A stretch of DNA of 64,000 nt from the NCBI RefSeq assembly GCF_003589745.1, contig NZ_CP032364.1:558001-622000 (forward strand). Reading direction: 5' to 3'. This stretch comes from Lachnoanaerobaculum umeaense (GTDB lineage Bacteria > Bacillota > Clostridia > Lachnospirales > Lachnospiraceae). The translations under genes and the position numbers were made by a program. The notes below the pieces were generated by a model that was not told where the DNA came from, ran no database searches, and saw only the letters and a list, made by a program, of their open reading frames with translations. This document shows positions 1 through 7,967 of this stretch, in pieces (position 1 is the first letter of the stretch; each line of letters opens with the position of its first letter).

Positions 1-1
1 G

Positions 2-187
2 GTACTTGATATAGTTGAGGCTCGTGGAATAGAAAAGGGAATAGAAAAAGGAGCAAAAGTTATAAGCAGGTTGAATACAATATTGGCAAAAGAAGGGAAT
101 TTGGAAAATATAATAAGGGCTAATACAGATAAGGTATATCAAAATGAACTTTTGAAAAAATATGACTTGTTAAAGGATTTTGATTGA
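2..187 (+). pseudogene. C-terminal tail of an Rpn family nuclease (cut by window start)
   Basis: The reading frame is open from base 2 to the TGA at 185-187 and gives the last ~61 residues of a protein. It is nearly identical to the tail of the rpn gene ending at 10692. The one clear difference is an extra 12-bp unit (I-E-K-G repeated twice here, once there). Rpn family proteins have an N-terminal PD-(D/E)XK nuclease domain and a charged C-terminal region; only the latter is visible. The gene may be intact outside the window, so 'partial' is meant rather than proven broken. Confidence 0.7.
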
Positions 188-424
188 TAAATACAGCTGT
201 TACCTAAGATAAAACATGAACATATAGCAAAAGATAATGCTATATTGGGATTTTTTCTTTAGTGTAACAGCCTTTTTATTTTTTATAATAAAAATATATC
301 TTCACATATACAATGCAACAGATGTTTATTATTATACTGTTGATATCAAAAATGAAGTCTTATATTTATATAATATGCCGATAAAGAGCTGGATAGAATA
401 CATAAAAATTAAAAATAAATTTAT

Positions 425-694
425 CTAATATGCTGAAAATACATGAGATACTACGAATCGTAGTATCGTCACTTGCCAAGAATTTTATAGTTAGTATAAT
501 AGAGCCATCAAATATTTTTGCATGATGTTTGATTTGATATCTAAAATCTGTTTGGAAAGTGCACTTTCTACTCTGGCTATTCCAGTTCATCTAAAAATTC
601 TAAACATCATGTATGAACCGGTGCACCGGTTTGTTTTTCTCTCATATAGGTTATAGCCAAGTGGATAGGAACTTTCCTACCACTTGGCTATAGG
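425..694 (+). other. Hairpin-rich non-coding spacer downstream of rpn (copy 1)
   Basis: The gene-free stretch 188-771 holds several inverted repeats. ATACTACGA/TCGTAGTAT lies near 450-468. A long-range pair GATGTTT/AAACATC is near 533 and 602. GAAAGTGCACTTTC is a perfect palindrome near 556-569, and AACCGGTGCACCGGTT near 617-632 is followed by T residues. A 13-bp stem (TATAGCCAAGTGG with CCACTTGGCTATA) lies at about 652-693. The second copy (10935-11202) preserves these with paired changes. It may be a terminator array, a structured RNA or a repeat family; no function is claimed. Confidence 0.55.
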
Positions 695-1306
695 ACAAAG
701 AAATCGATTATCATAAGTTTGATCAGAACATAGATTCCCATAAATTTATTTGATATAATAAAGGAGTAGATATGCAGGAAAAGGATATAACCCAGAAGAT
801 GCTTGAAAGATATAATGATGTATTTTCTGATATATTAAATGTGCTATTATTTAAAGGTGAACGGCTGGTGTCAGAATATACACTAAAGGATATAAAGACT
901 GACTCTGTATTAAAGATTGATGGTAAGGTTCGTTTTCAGGATAGAGATGTAGCCAAGTATTGGAAGAACAGTCGAATTAACATAGCCTTGTTTGGACTTG
1001 AAAATCAGACAAGTCCAGATAGACTGATGCCTCTTAGGATTATTAGCTATGATGGAGCAGAGTATGCTAAACAGTCTAGACATAAATATAGATATATTAA
1101 GAAATATCCTGTAGTTACACTGGTATTATACTTAGGTTATGATGGAAAATGGACATGTCCGAAGAATCTGCTTGGACTATTGGAAATAGACGAGAAGTTA
1201 AAGCCTTATGTAAGTGATTATAAGATCAATGTATTTGAAATAGCATATCTGGATAGAGAGACTATAGATGCTTTCCGTAGTGATTTTTGGATATTGGCGG
1301 ACTATT

Positions 1307-1325
1307 TATATCAGATGAGGGTAAA
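1307..1325 (+). repeat. attL core of the satellite element
   Basis: The 19-bp sequence TATATCAGATGAGGGTAAA is identical to 10361-10379. It lies inside the rpn reading frame (Y-Q-M-R-V-N codons) at both ends of the element, next to the integrase gene at this end. The base on each side differs between copies, so the core is exactly 19 bp. This is the expected footprint of tyrosine-recombinase integration. Confidence 0.88.
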
Positions 1326-1326
1326 C

Positions 1327-1376
1327 AGCACCAAGAAGCCCATAAATAAAGGGTTTCGAGGTGCTTGTTTTTGTTT
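1327..1376 (+). terminator. Hairpin with T-rich tail just inside attL
   Basis: AGCACC pairs with GGTGCT, with an inner AAGCCC/GGGTTT stem, followed by TTGTTTTTGTTTTT. It would stop transcription running from the split rpn gene into the element, or protect the integrase gene from read-through. Confidence 0.55.
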
Positions 1377-1377
1377 T

Positions 1378-1395
1378 TGATAATAAAATGATAAT
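1378..1395 (+). repeat. Candidate integrase arm site near attL
   Basis: TGATAATAAAATGATAAT (18 bp, two TGATAAT units) is repeated exactly at 10252-10269 near attR. Both copies lie inside the element, 52 and 91 bp from the respective core. Direct repeats in this position are typical of arm-type sites bound by the integrase N-terminal domain. The assignment is inference. Confidence 0.4.
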
Positions 1396-1398
1396 GTT

Positions 1399-2457
1399 TT
1401 ATAAATTTTCCAACTTTTGGGCAAGTTCTTTTTGCTTGTTTGGGTAAAGGTGTGCATAAGTGTTCAGTGTCATTTTAATGTCTGAATGGCCTAACCTGTT
1501 AGCGATTAGTAACGGGTTTTCTCCAATCTCAACCAATAAAGCAACATGTGAATGCCTAAAGTCGTGTATTCTCATGTGTGGCAAGCCTGCCAGCTTTAAA
1601 TACTTATCTTTTTTATACTCTATGCTTTCCTTCCTGATGTTAAGAAGTGAGGCTGTGGCATCTGTATCAAGGCAATGTTCTTTATACTCTTTTATTTCAT
1701 CTATTAGGAAGCTGGGAAGCGTTACAACTCTATTACTTGATTTTGTCTTTGGTGTTGTTGTTACATAGCTACCTGCTGCATATCCTTTTGTTTTACTAAT
1801 ATGCAGCAGTTTATTATCAATGTCCACATCTCCAAATGTAAGGGCCATCAGTTCGCCACGCCTCAAACCGGCAAAGAATAATAAATCAAATATAACCTTA
1901 TCCCTTATGTCTGTAATGTTAGATTTAAAGGCTTTGTACTGCTCCAGTGTTAAAAATATCTTTTCTTTTTTTGTATTATCTTTTAGAGCGTCAACCAATT
2001 TACAAGGGTTTGAACCTAAGCCGTAGTATTTGCAAGCGTAAGAAAGTATAGCCGATAAATTACGCAGTATACCGTTTTTTGTTTCGGTGCTTAATGTGTC
2101 CCCTTGTTTCGGTTGTAAATTATTGAGCCATTCTCTTATCATATTGGGGGTAATATCATTTATTTGAGTTTCCCCAAAATATGGCAGTATATGGGAATGT
2201 ATATTCTTTTCTTTTATATAATAGCTTGATAGCTTGTATTTAGCCTTGTAATCCTCTAGATATACATCTAATAGAGTCTTAAACAATATTGTTGGCTGGT
2301 TACTGTAATGCTCCAAGAAATCACGCTCCCAGCTTTGGGCTTCTTTTTTTGTTGTAAAGCCTCTTTTAACCTTTTGTTTCTTATGACCTAAGTAATCCTT
2401 ATAGTAGCAGGACACAAACCAAGATCCCTTTTTGTTATTATCTTTATAAACAGGCAT
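1399..2457 (-). CDS. int: Tyrosine-type site-specific integrase
   Basis: At 352 residues this is the normal size for a phage/ICE integrase of low-GC Gram-positives. The N-terminal ~50 residues (VYKDNNKKGSWFVSCYYKD..KKQK) resemble an AP2-like arm-binding domain. Residues ~60-150 form the SAM-like core-binding domain. The catalytic domain shows GLRRGEL (first Arg) near residue 200, HDFRHS (His-x-x-Arg) near 297, GHSDIKMTL and the nucleophile Tyr in LNTYAHLYP near 336. The gene is next to attL and reads outward. It should catalyse integration into, and with an excisionase excision from, the rpn target. Confidence 0.95.
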   Translation of the reverse strand: MPVYKDNNKKGSWFVSCYYKDYLGHKKQKVKRGFTTKKEAQSWERDFLEHYSNQPTILFKTLLDVYLEDYKAKYKLSSYYIKEKNIHSHILPYFGETQINDITPNMIREWLNNLQPKQGDTLSTETKNGILRNLSAILSYACKYYGLGSNPCKLVDALKDNTKKEKIFLTLEQYKAFKSNITDIRDKVIFDLLFFAGLRRGELMALTFGDVDIDNKLLHISKTKGYAAGSYVTTTPKTKSSNRVVTLPSFLIDEIKEYKEHCLDTDATASLLNIRKESIEYKKDKYLKLAGLPHMRIHDFRHSHVALLVEIGENPLLIANRLGHSDIKMTLNTYAHLYPNKQKELAQKLENL

Positions 2458-2905
2458 TTTCTTAATCCTCCAAAGTTTCCCGGCTATAGAGCTGTTAAGG
2501 AAATGCCGTATATAAGCGTATAAGGTCTATACACTTAATAGAACCGTTACAAAGAAAAAGAGTAACGGCACTATTAAATATATAGGCTATTTTTTATTCT
2601 ATGGTGTCTATTTTGAGTTTTAACAGAACAAAGGTATAAAAATATAGGGCAGAAACCAAAAGCCGTTACAAACGAAAATAAGGGGGTTGTGCGGCGTGGT
2701 ACTTTAAGCGGACACCACATAAAAGTAGAATCTGCCCTTAAAGATAGTAACCACAGGGGCAGCCTACTAACTTTGTGAGTACCCTTTTATTCTGTAACGG
2801 CAAAATAAAACCAACATTTTCCAACATTTTTGAGGGGGTCGTTTGAAAGGGCAACCACACCATGACCATACTCTAAATAACGACGTGCTTTTTAGGCACA
2901 TCCTT
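2458..2905. other. Non-coding region between integrase and repressor, with GCCGTTAC motifs
   Basis: No convincing gene was seen in these 448 bases. Motif copies lie at 2544-2550 (CCGTTAC), 2562-2569 (GTAACGGC, which forms a 7-bp hairpin with the first), 2662-2669 and 2794-2801. A tandem CCAACATTTT repeat lies near 2812-2831, and an inverted CTGCCC/GGGGCAG pair near 2735-2764. The region could hold control sites for int or an antisense/leader RNA. Confidence 0.5.
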
Positions 2906-3295
2906 TTATTGTTCGTCCGGATCTGTATATTTTTCTATTTCCGTGAGTTCCTCCACTCTTTCAACAGCTTTCTCACGCCCTAATTTATTAAGTTTATTGT
3001 AATGTTCAATCAATGCCCTTTTAATAATTTTATCATTCCATTTGGCCGTTTCCTCCATGGCTTTTTCCAATGCTTTCTCACTTTCTAAATCTGACTCCCC
3101 AAAAAGTAGGCCATTTAATGTGATATCTAGGGCATTGGCTATATATAGTAATGTTTCTAATTTGGGCAACTTATTAGTCCTTTCATATTGTGCAACGCTT
3201 TGCTGTGTTATCCCCAATTTTTCCGCTAGTTCTTTTTGTGTTAAACCCTTTAATTTTCTAAACTTCTTAATATTTTCGCCTACATTAAAGCCCAT
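2906..3295 (-). CDS. CI-like repressor with N-terminal HTH (XRE family)
   Basis: This is a 129-residue protein. Residues 5-62 form a classic HTH_3 domain (IKKFRKLKGLTQKELAEKLG, then ITQQSVAQYERTNKLPKLET). A ~65-residue Glu/Lys-rich helical tail follows in place of a LexA-type peptidase domain. It is divergent from the Cro-like gene at 3468 and shares a 172-bp control region with it. It is the likely master repressor keeping the element silent. Without a self-cleavage domain, induction would need an antirepressor, perhaps from a helper phage as in SaPIs; that last point is inference. Confidence 0.85.
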   Translation of the reverse strand: MGFNVGENIKKFRKLKGLTQKELAEKLGITQQSVAQYERTNKLPKLETLLYIANALDITLNGLLFGESDLESEKALEKAMEETAKWNDKIIKRALIEHYNKLNKLGREKAVERVEELTEIEKYTDPDEQ

Positions 3296-3386
3296 AATTG
3301 CCTACTTACCTTTACTTTTTATTTAATAATAACACTTTAAAATCGTAAATACAAGATAAACACAATAAAAAGCTTGTAATTACATA

Positions 3387-3415
3387 TTGACACAGTTAAA
3401 TAGTTGTAGTAATAT
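3387..3415 (+). promoter_or_regulatory. Promoter for the early (cro-primase) operon
   Basis: TTGACA (3387-3392), 17-bp spacer, TAATAT (3410-3415): close to consensus. It lies upstream of the Cro-like gene within the repressor/cro intergenic region. An inverted repeat AATACAG/CTGTATT at about 3418-3439, directly downstream of the -10, is a plausible operator. Confidence 0.7.
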
Positions 3416-3467
3416 AAAAATACAGTTATTAAGCTGTATTTTACATAGTCAAGAAAGGAGCTAATAA

Positions 3468-3671
3468 ATGAGGGTAGACAGATACAAGCTAGGCCATATC
3501 TTAGTTGATAAGGATATGACGGCAACTCAGTTGGCAGAGCGTACCGGACTATCAAGGGCAACTATAAGCTGTATTAGGGGCGGTAAAAGTTGCCTATACG
3601 AGACAGCCGAAAAGATAGCGGAAGCGTTAGGCGTAGAAGTTAAAGACATTAGAGAAGTAAACAACCCGTAA
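3468..3671 (+). CDS. Cro-like small HTH regulator
   Basis: The 67-residue protein is almost entirely one HTH_3 domain (DMTATQLAERTGLSRATISC.. RGGKSCLYETAEKIAEALGV). Its start has an AAGGAG site 7 bases upstream. As the first rightward gene opposite the CI-like repressor it fits the Cro position of a bistable switch. It is probably co-transcribed with the downstream primase operon from 3387-3415. Confidence 0.82.
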   Translation: MRVDRYKLGHILVDKDMTATQLAERTGLSRATISCIRGGKSCLYETAEKIAEALGVEVKDIREVNNP

Positions 3672-3741
3672 CAATCAATAAGCAAATCCCAGCTATTGAG
3701 GTGCTAAGAAGATAGTAAATAAAGAAAGGAGCAGCGAGCTA

Positions 3742-3990
3742 ATGGAAGAAAAACACAAGCTTTGCGAAAAGGTAAGGCAGCAGGCTAATATCGAGAGCAT
3801 ACGAGAGCGTACGCACTTAACCGCTGAAGATATAGCGTTTTTACTAAGTCGAAGTAGTAGTGTGGCCTACAAGATATTAAATGACTTAAACGCAGATCTA
3901 AAGCGTAAGGGCTTTTATATTGTAAAGGGCAGAGTACCGAAAAAGTACTTTTGTGATAAATTTGGGATACCATACGAAAGCGTAAGTTAG
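3742..3990 (+). CDS. Small predicted DNA-binding protein (excisionase-like position)
   Basis: 82 residues, AAAGGAG ribosome site. The central part (LTAEDIAFLLSRSSSVAYKI) reads as a winged or ordinary helix-turn-helix, followed by basic RKGFYIVKGRVPKKYF and a short tail. Proteins of this shape are common between cro and primase genes in small Gram-positive elements, where some act as excisionases or regulators. The exact role cannot be told from sequence. The stop is 11 bases before the primase start. Confidence 0.6.
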   Translation: MEEKHKLCEKVRQQANIESIRERTHLTAEDIAFLLSRSSSVAYKILNDLNADLKRKGFYIVKGRVPKKYFCDKFGIPYESVS

Positions 3991-4001
3991 AGGGTGATAA
4001 T

Positions 4002-6194
4002 TTGCAATTAGACGAATTTTTAAGACACTTTAACGGCGTAAAACGTACTGGAGACGGTAAATATAAAGCCCTATGCCCTTGTCCTTACCATAATGACAAA
4101 AATCCAAGCTTAGGTATTACAGATAAGGGCGATAAGATACTAATAAACTGTTTCGCATATTGCAATTATTTAGATATATTGGCAGCAGTTGGATTATCTA
4201 AAGACGACCTAAAAAAGGACGGCAAGACAAAGCAAGGGGAGAGTTGGCAGGATAAATTAACTAAACTTGTAAAAATGCCAATAGAAGCAGTATATGACTA
4301 TAAGGACGCTACAGGAACATACCTATATAGCAAAATCCGTTTTGTTGGTAAGCATATAAAGTATGCAGTTGTGGACTATAAGGCCGACAGCTTTAAAATG
4401 GGAAAACCTGAAGGTGTTAAATCAACTATGTATAATTTGCCTGCTGCCTTAAAAGCTATTAAAAAAGGCTTTTCGGTATATATCACAGAGGGCGAAAAAG
4501 ACGTAAATACACTAAAGGAATTAAGGTATACAGCTGTAACAGCCGGAGGTGTAAACGACTGGAAGAAAGAATTTGCCCACTATTTTACAGGTGCAAGGGT
4601 TGTTATATTGCCTGATAATGATGCTCCTGGGCTTGACCTTAAGGACAAAATAATAGCAGATTTAAAGCCGTTTGCACACTCTATAAAATGGGTTGTTACA
4701 TCAAAGGCAGATAAGGGAGATGTAACGGACTATTTAACCAAAGAGGGACACTCTAAAGAGGACTTGCAGAAGCTTATGGATGAAGTTAAGCCAGTTGCTG
4801 CCCCTTGGATTCAGATAACCGAAAGGAAAGACGGAAGCCAAAAACAGAGTGTTAATCCGGGATTATTAAAGGCCTGCATAAGCGAACATTTAAGTTATAA
4901 GACGGTGGACGGTAGTTATTACTGGTATGAGAACGGATATTATAAGCGAACGGACAAAAACACCGTTAAGGCTAAAATATCGGCTTATATACCGGATGGA
5001 ATAGCAAACGATAATCTACTGAACAATGTTTATAATTTAATGCTTGCAGATGTTGACCACATGGCAAATGAAAAGGACTTTAATACCAACGAAAAATATA
5101 TAAACTTTAAAAACGGTTTATACAATATTGATACTAAAGCCCTTGAGCCGCATAACGCCGATATTTTATATACAAGGCAAGTGAACACGGAGTATATAGA
5201 GGGTTCTACAATAACAGAATACCACATTTTTACAAAGTATGTTAGAGATTTATGTATGATGGCAGCAGGTGGCATAGATTGGCAAGCATATAAGGCATTA
5301 CAAGAGATTATAGGGCTTGCAATATCTAATATATACGGCCATAAGACCAAAAAGGCGGTATTTTTGTACTCTCCTGTAGGGAACACAGGCAAAAGCCAAT
5401 TTTTAGGGCTGTTAGGGCATCTGATCGGGCAGGAAAATATAACCGCTATACCGTTACAGAATATGAATGAAGACAAGGGACGTTTTGCATTTGCTAATGC
5501 CGGACTTGTCAGGCTTATTATGAACGGCGACCAAAGCAAGGCGGATATAAAAGACAGTTCAATTTTTAAGTCTGTAACAGGTGGGGACGCTATCAAGGTA
5601 GAGGCAAAGGGCAAGGATATAAAAGCCCTTGTATTCAAAGGCCTTGTACTTATTGCTTGTAACGATTTGCCATATATCGCAGATGATAAAGGCGAACACA
5701 TCTATAGGCGTATGTATATAGTGCCTTGCACTCACACCATAGAGGAAAAGGAAAGAGACCCGAACATATTAGATAAAATGCTTGAAGAACTCCCGGCAAT
5801 AGTAAATTGGGCGATTGAGGGACTGCATAGGCTAAAGGCTAATAATTATAACTTTACAGAGATAGCAGCAGGCAATCAATACATAGAAGACTACCGAAAG
5901 AATAGTGATACTGTTTACAGTTTCCTAATGGATGAGGGGTATACAATTACTAAGGACCCGAACGACAAAATAAGCAAAAAAAGACTTTTAGAGCAGTATA
6001 ATCAATATTGCATAAGAGAAGAACGCCAGTCAGTTAGCAAGAGGCAGTTCGGCGAGAGGCTGGAAAAGATAACAGGATTTAAGACCGTGAGAACAAGAAC
6101 AGCGAATATAAGAGATTATTATATTCAAGGTATTAAAGAATATAATGATGGATTTGTTCCGGTAGATAATAAGCAAATAGCTATATTCCAATAA
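4002..6194 (+). CDS. Primase-helicase (zinc finger, Toprim, D5/SF3 helicase)
   Basis: 730 residues starting at TTG 4002 behind GAGGGTGATAA; no upstream ATG fits. Domains in order: CHC2-like zinc ribbon near residues 24-55 (LCPCPYH...NCFAYC); a Toprim-like region near 160-240 (YITEGEKD, then VVILPDND with an acidic pair); a D5_N-like region; an SF3/AAA+ helicase core with Walker A VGNTGKS near 460, Walker B region LIMNGD near 505, and the sensor-type LIACNDLP near 548; and a C-terminal winged region. This is the replication initiator type of PICIs and many satellites, in which primase, helicase and origin recognition sit in one polypeptide. The origin-like array immediately downstream supports that. 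Confidence 0.9.
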   Translation: MQLDEFLRHFNGVKRTGDGKYKALCPCPYHNDKNPSLGITDKGDKILINCFAYCNYLDILAAVGLSKDDLKKDGKTKQGESWQDKLTKLVKMPIEAVYDYKDATGTYLYSKIRFVGKHIKYAVVDYKADSFKMGKPEGVKSTMYNLPAALKAIKKGFSVYITEGEKDVNTLKELRYTAVTAGGVNDWKKEFAHYFTGARVVILPDNDAPGLDLKDKIIADLKPFAHSIKWVVTSKADKGDVTDYLTKEGHSKEDLQKLMDEVKPVAAPWIQITERKDGSQKQSVNPGLLKACISEHLSYKTVDGSYYWYENGYYKRTDKNTVKAKISAYIPDGIANDNLLNNVYNLMLADVDHMANEKDFNTNEKYINFKNGLYNIDTKALEPHNADILYTRQVNTEYIEGSTITEYHIFTKYVRDLCMMAAGGIDWQAYKALQEIIGLAISNIYGHKTKKAVFLYSPVGNTGKSQFLGLLGHLIGQENITAIPLQNMNEDKGRFAFANAGLVRLIMNGDQSKADIKDSSIFKSVTGGDAIKVEAKGKDIKALVFKGLVLIACNDLPYIADDKGEHIYRRMYIVPCTHTIEEKERDPNILDKMLEELPAIVNWAIEGLHRLKANNYNFTEIAAGNQYIEDYRKNSDTVYSFLMDEGYTITKDPNDKISKKRLLEQYNQYCIREERQSVSKRQFGERLEKITGFKTVRTRTANIRDYYIQGIKEYNDGFVPVDNKQIAIFQ

Positions 6195-6618
6195 CGGAAT
6201 ATAGTAGCTAATGACCCAAAACAGGGCTTAAAAATGGGACTAAAAAAGGGACTAAGAGCCGTTACAAAGGAAAATATGGGGTTTAAGCTTCTTTATAATT
6301 TCTTAATAGTCCCAAAATAGGGCTTGAAAGTCCCTAAAAAGTCCCATAATAAAATATCGTTTTGGGACTCAAAAACCTAGGATTTACAAGGCTTTGGGGG
6401 TTTTAGTCCCAATAGTCCTATATATATTTATATTATAATTATAAATAATAAAATATATATATATAAATATATATATAAAAGTGAGTTGCAAAAATATAGG
6501 ACTTTAGGGACTATCGCAAAAATGGGAATTACTGCCCTATAAATAGCTGTAGAATTTATAGAAGAGTAGAGCGGGCCATATTTTTCTTGGTAACGGCAGA
6601 TAACAGAAAGGGTATAAA
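6195..6618. other. Candidate replication origin: AGTCCC heptamers flanking an A/T tract
   Basis: The 424-bp gap holds ten AGTCCC(A/T) or near-matching heptamers. Left arm: 6235-6241, 6247-6253, 6308-6314, 6329-6335, 6340-6346, 6363-6369, 6405-6411 and a variant at 6414-6420. Right arm: variant 6497-6503 and 6506-6512. Between the arms, 6419-6480 contains only A and T. GCCGTTAC copies lie at 6258-6265 and 6590-6597. SaPI origins have short iterons on both sides of an ~80-bp AT-rich segment next to the primase/initiator gene; the layout here is the same. Function is inferred, not shown. Confidence 0.68.
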
Positions 6619-6813
6619 GTGGGAAGTTTTAACAGACATCAAGCATTAGGAATAATATATAGCAATATTAAAAATCTTAATGATGATTATTTGAGCCTAG
6701 TGGCTAACAAGGTCTTAGAGTTGAAGAGTGAACAAGAGTATAACCGTGCAACAAGGTATGTAATGAAGCACAGGGAAGAGTTATGGCAAAAGAGAAAAGG
6801 AGTAAAACAATGA
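6619..6813 (+). CDS. Small hypothetical protein of the satellite
   Basis: 64 residues, GTG start with GAAAGGG upstream. It is predicted mostly helical, with a basic C terminus (KHREELWQKRKGVKQ). No family is recognised. It starts a run of five closely spaced small genes, and its stop overlaps the next start (ATGA). Confidence 0.55.
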   Translation: MGSFNRHQALGIIYSNIKNLNDDYLSLVANKVLELKSEQEYNRATRYVMKHREELWQKRKGVKQ

Positions 6814-6917
6814 CAAGGGAACAGGCCTATGATCTGATATATGAAAGATTATATAAACTAAGTGATTACTGGCTGTATTTTATAGCAGCCTTGATATTAG
6901 ATAAAGAAAAGGAGTAA
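6810..6917 (+). CDS. Very small hypothetical protein (35 aa)
   Basis: ATG 6810 overlaps the preceding TGA, and AAAAGGAG lies 8 bases upstream. It encodes 35 residues (MTREQAYDLIYERLYKLSDY..., with a short hydrophobic segment WLYFIAALIL, then DKEKE). The start pattern ('REQAYDLIYERLYKLSD') resembles the N terminus of its upstream neighbour (HQALGIIYSNIKNLND), so the two may be paralogous. Translational coupling supports a real gene; function unknown. Confidence 0.5.
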   Translation: MTREQAYDLIYERLYKLSDYWLYFIAALILDKEKE

Positions 6918-6921
6918 AGGA

Positions 6922-7185
6922 ATGAATAAAATAACTAATATTTTTGAGGAGTTTGAGAAAAGGAGCGGCCAAGTGGTTATAACACATGGCGAGGAGACAT
7001 TAAAAATTGCTAAAAAGTTAAACGACTTAATAGCCAGATTACCGATATGCCTTGCAGATAATAATAGACTGGTGTATTTGATGAAAGACCAGTTAATGGC
7101 GGCAGAGCGTGAACAGTTCTTAGCAGGGTTTGATTTAGGATTGAAGATGGCGGATGTATTCAAAGAGGATAGGAGGAGCAAATAA
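6922..7185 (+). CDS. Small hypothetical protein of the satellite
   Basis: 87 residues, with AAGGAG-type ribosome sites just upstream and 4 bases after the previous stop. The sequence is helical and polar with no recognised motif (EEFEKRSGQVVITHGEETLK ... AGFDLGLKMADVFKED). It is part of the small-gene run after the primase. SaPI genes in this position include capsid-size and packaging-interference factors, but no similarity to them is claimed. Confidence 0.55.
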   Translation: MNKITNIFEEFEKRSGQVVITHGEETLKIAKKLNDLIARLPICLADNNRLVYLMKDQLMAAEREQFLAGFDLGLKMADVFKEDRRSK

Positions 7186-7189
7186 TAAT

Positions 7190-7336
7190 ATGAAAAGCGA
7201 TATTAAAAAACTGGATAACATAAAGGAACTAATAAGTATAAACTTAGAGCCGTTACAAAATGATGATTATATTTTCTTAAAGGCTATAAATACTATGATT
7301 GTTGAGTATGTGAATGCAAAGTATGGAGAGGAGTAA
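7190..7336 (+). CDS. Small hypothetical protein (48 aa)
   Basis: The in-frame ATG at 7190 (AGGAGG at 7171-7176) is preferred over an earlier ATG at 7154 that would overlap the previous gene by 32 bases. It encodes a short acidic helical protein (MKSDIKKLDNIKELISINLE...). A GCCGTTAC motif at 7250-7257 lies inside the coding sequence. No family is recognised. Confidence 0.5.
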   Translation: MKSDIKKLDNIKELISINLEPLQNDDYIFLKAINTMIVEYVNAKYGEE

Positions 7337-7341
7337 TAATA

Positions 7342-7686
7342 ATGCGTTTATCAGGAAGAACAAAATACTGTATGTGTAAATATGGACACGAGGGGGAAGA
7401 GATTTATTCAGACATAGAACAGGAAGTTATTAGAGAAATTGACGGATACCTTATAAACCTTGAAGAGGCATACGGGCGTATTGATAGCCTGTACATAAAC
7501 GGTTTTACAAGGGAATATTTTGATGGCCGACTGTACAAGGATTATCCAAAGCCCTATATGGAAGATGCAAGATTCCATTATGATATTTTAGGTAATGAAA
7601 TAAGTATTTTAGGCAGGTTCTTAGCAGAAGCGAGGGAATATATAAAGGAGTTACAAAATGATAAAGATAAAGGCAAGTTGCAGTGA
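7342..7686 (+). CDS. Hypothetical protein of the satellite (114 aa)
   Basis: The ATG at 7342 follows GAGAGGAG. It is an acidic, mostly helical protein with an N-terminal CMCKYGHEGEE segment and aromatic-rich middle (YINGFTREYFDGRLYKDYPKPY). The two Cys and one His are too few for a clear metal site. No family is recognised. The next small gene starts inside its 3' end. Confidence 0.5.
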   Translation: MRLSGRTKYCMCKYGHEGEEIYSDIEQEVIREIDGYLINLEEAYGRIDSLYINGFTREYFDGRLYKDYPKPYMEDARFHYDILGNEISILGRFLAEAREYIKELQNDKDKGKLQ

Positions 7687-7831
7687 TAGGCACGAAGTAA
7701 GCAAGATTATTAAGCTTTTAATGCCATACATGACAGATAAAAGGCCTAAAGTTGCCAAGTCTGAAGATGGAAAATATAAGAGGGTGTATATATGCATAGA
7801 CAGCGAGAAAATCCCAAAAATCAAGCTGTAA
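7658..7831 (+). CDS. Small basic hypothetical protein (57 aa)
   Basis: ATG 7658 has AAAGGAG seven bases upstream and runs in frame to TAA 7829-7831, overlapping the preceding gene by 29 bases. The product (MIKIKASCSDRHEVSKIIKL...) is basic and ends in a likely beta-strand pair (KYKRVYICIDSEKIPKIKL). It is the last small gene before a 546-bp non-coding region. Function unknown. Confidence 0.5.
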   Translation: MIKIKASCSDRHEVSKIIKLLMPYMTDKRPKVAKSEDGKYKRVYICIDSEKIPKIKL

Positions 7832-7967
7832 ATGCCTGTTTATACCCGGGTGGCTAACATACCATTAAAAGCTGTTAAACAACAATATATGACCTAGACC
7901 AGAATACGGGGGTATATCCATTAAGGGTATGCTCCCTATTTTGTTACCTTTTTTTCCATCGAAGCAA

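Larger units (their letters stand above)
1..694 (+). repeat. Left copy of ~690-bp direct repeat (rpn tail plus structured spacer)
   Basis: Bases 1-694 match 10518-11202 over their whole length with scattered substitutions and a 12-bp indel. The duplicated unit is the tail of an rpn gene and its downstream spacer. The sequence diverges after 694: here it leads to another rpn gene (772), while the right copy leads to unrelated sequence. Tandem duplication of rpn genes explains this best. The two copies lie 10.5 kb apart in the same orientation and could recombine to delete everything between them. Confidence 0.85.
772..1380 (+). pseudogene. Rpn family nuclease, N-terminal half, split by the satellite element
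   Basis: A 202-residue frame starts at ATG 772 with an AAAGGAG site 6 bases upstream. Residues 1-185 look like the PD-(D/E)XK domain of the Rpn (recombination-promoting nuclease / PDDEXK transposase-like) family. The core includes a LENQTSPDR segment in which E-x-Q fits the family catalytic motif. From residue 186 on the sequence is element DNA and ends in an unrelated 17-residue tail. Joining base 1325 to base 10380 continues in frame into the Rpn C-terminal half, giving 288 residues. Known Rpn proteins act in DNA degradation and phage defence; whether the truncated nuclease domain is active is unknown. Confidence 0.8.

Noticed and set aside
237..428. 63-codon plus-strand frame after the rpn tail
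   Set aside because: Low-complexity AT-rich hydrophobic product without a ribosome site; the frame is not kept in the second repeat copy.
366..590. 74-codon reverse-strand frame in the spacer, with a matching one at 10873-11097
   Set aside because: Both overlap the palindromes of the repeated spacer, have no ribosome site, and the differences between copies are mostly amino-acid changing. The similarity is explained by the DNA duplication and structure.
5030..5701. 223-codon reverse-strand frame inside the primase gene
   Set aside because: Shadow of a well-supported primase-helicase; no ribosome site or recognised domain.
6420..6480. A/T tract as simple sequence noise
   Set aside because: AT runs occur elsewhere, but here the tract is 62 bp with no G or C and is framed by heptamer arrays next to the primase gene, so it is kept as a candidate origin.
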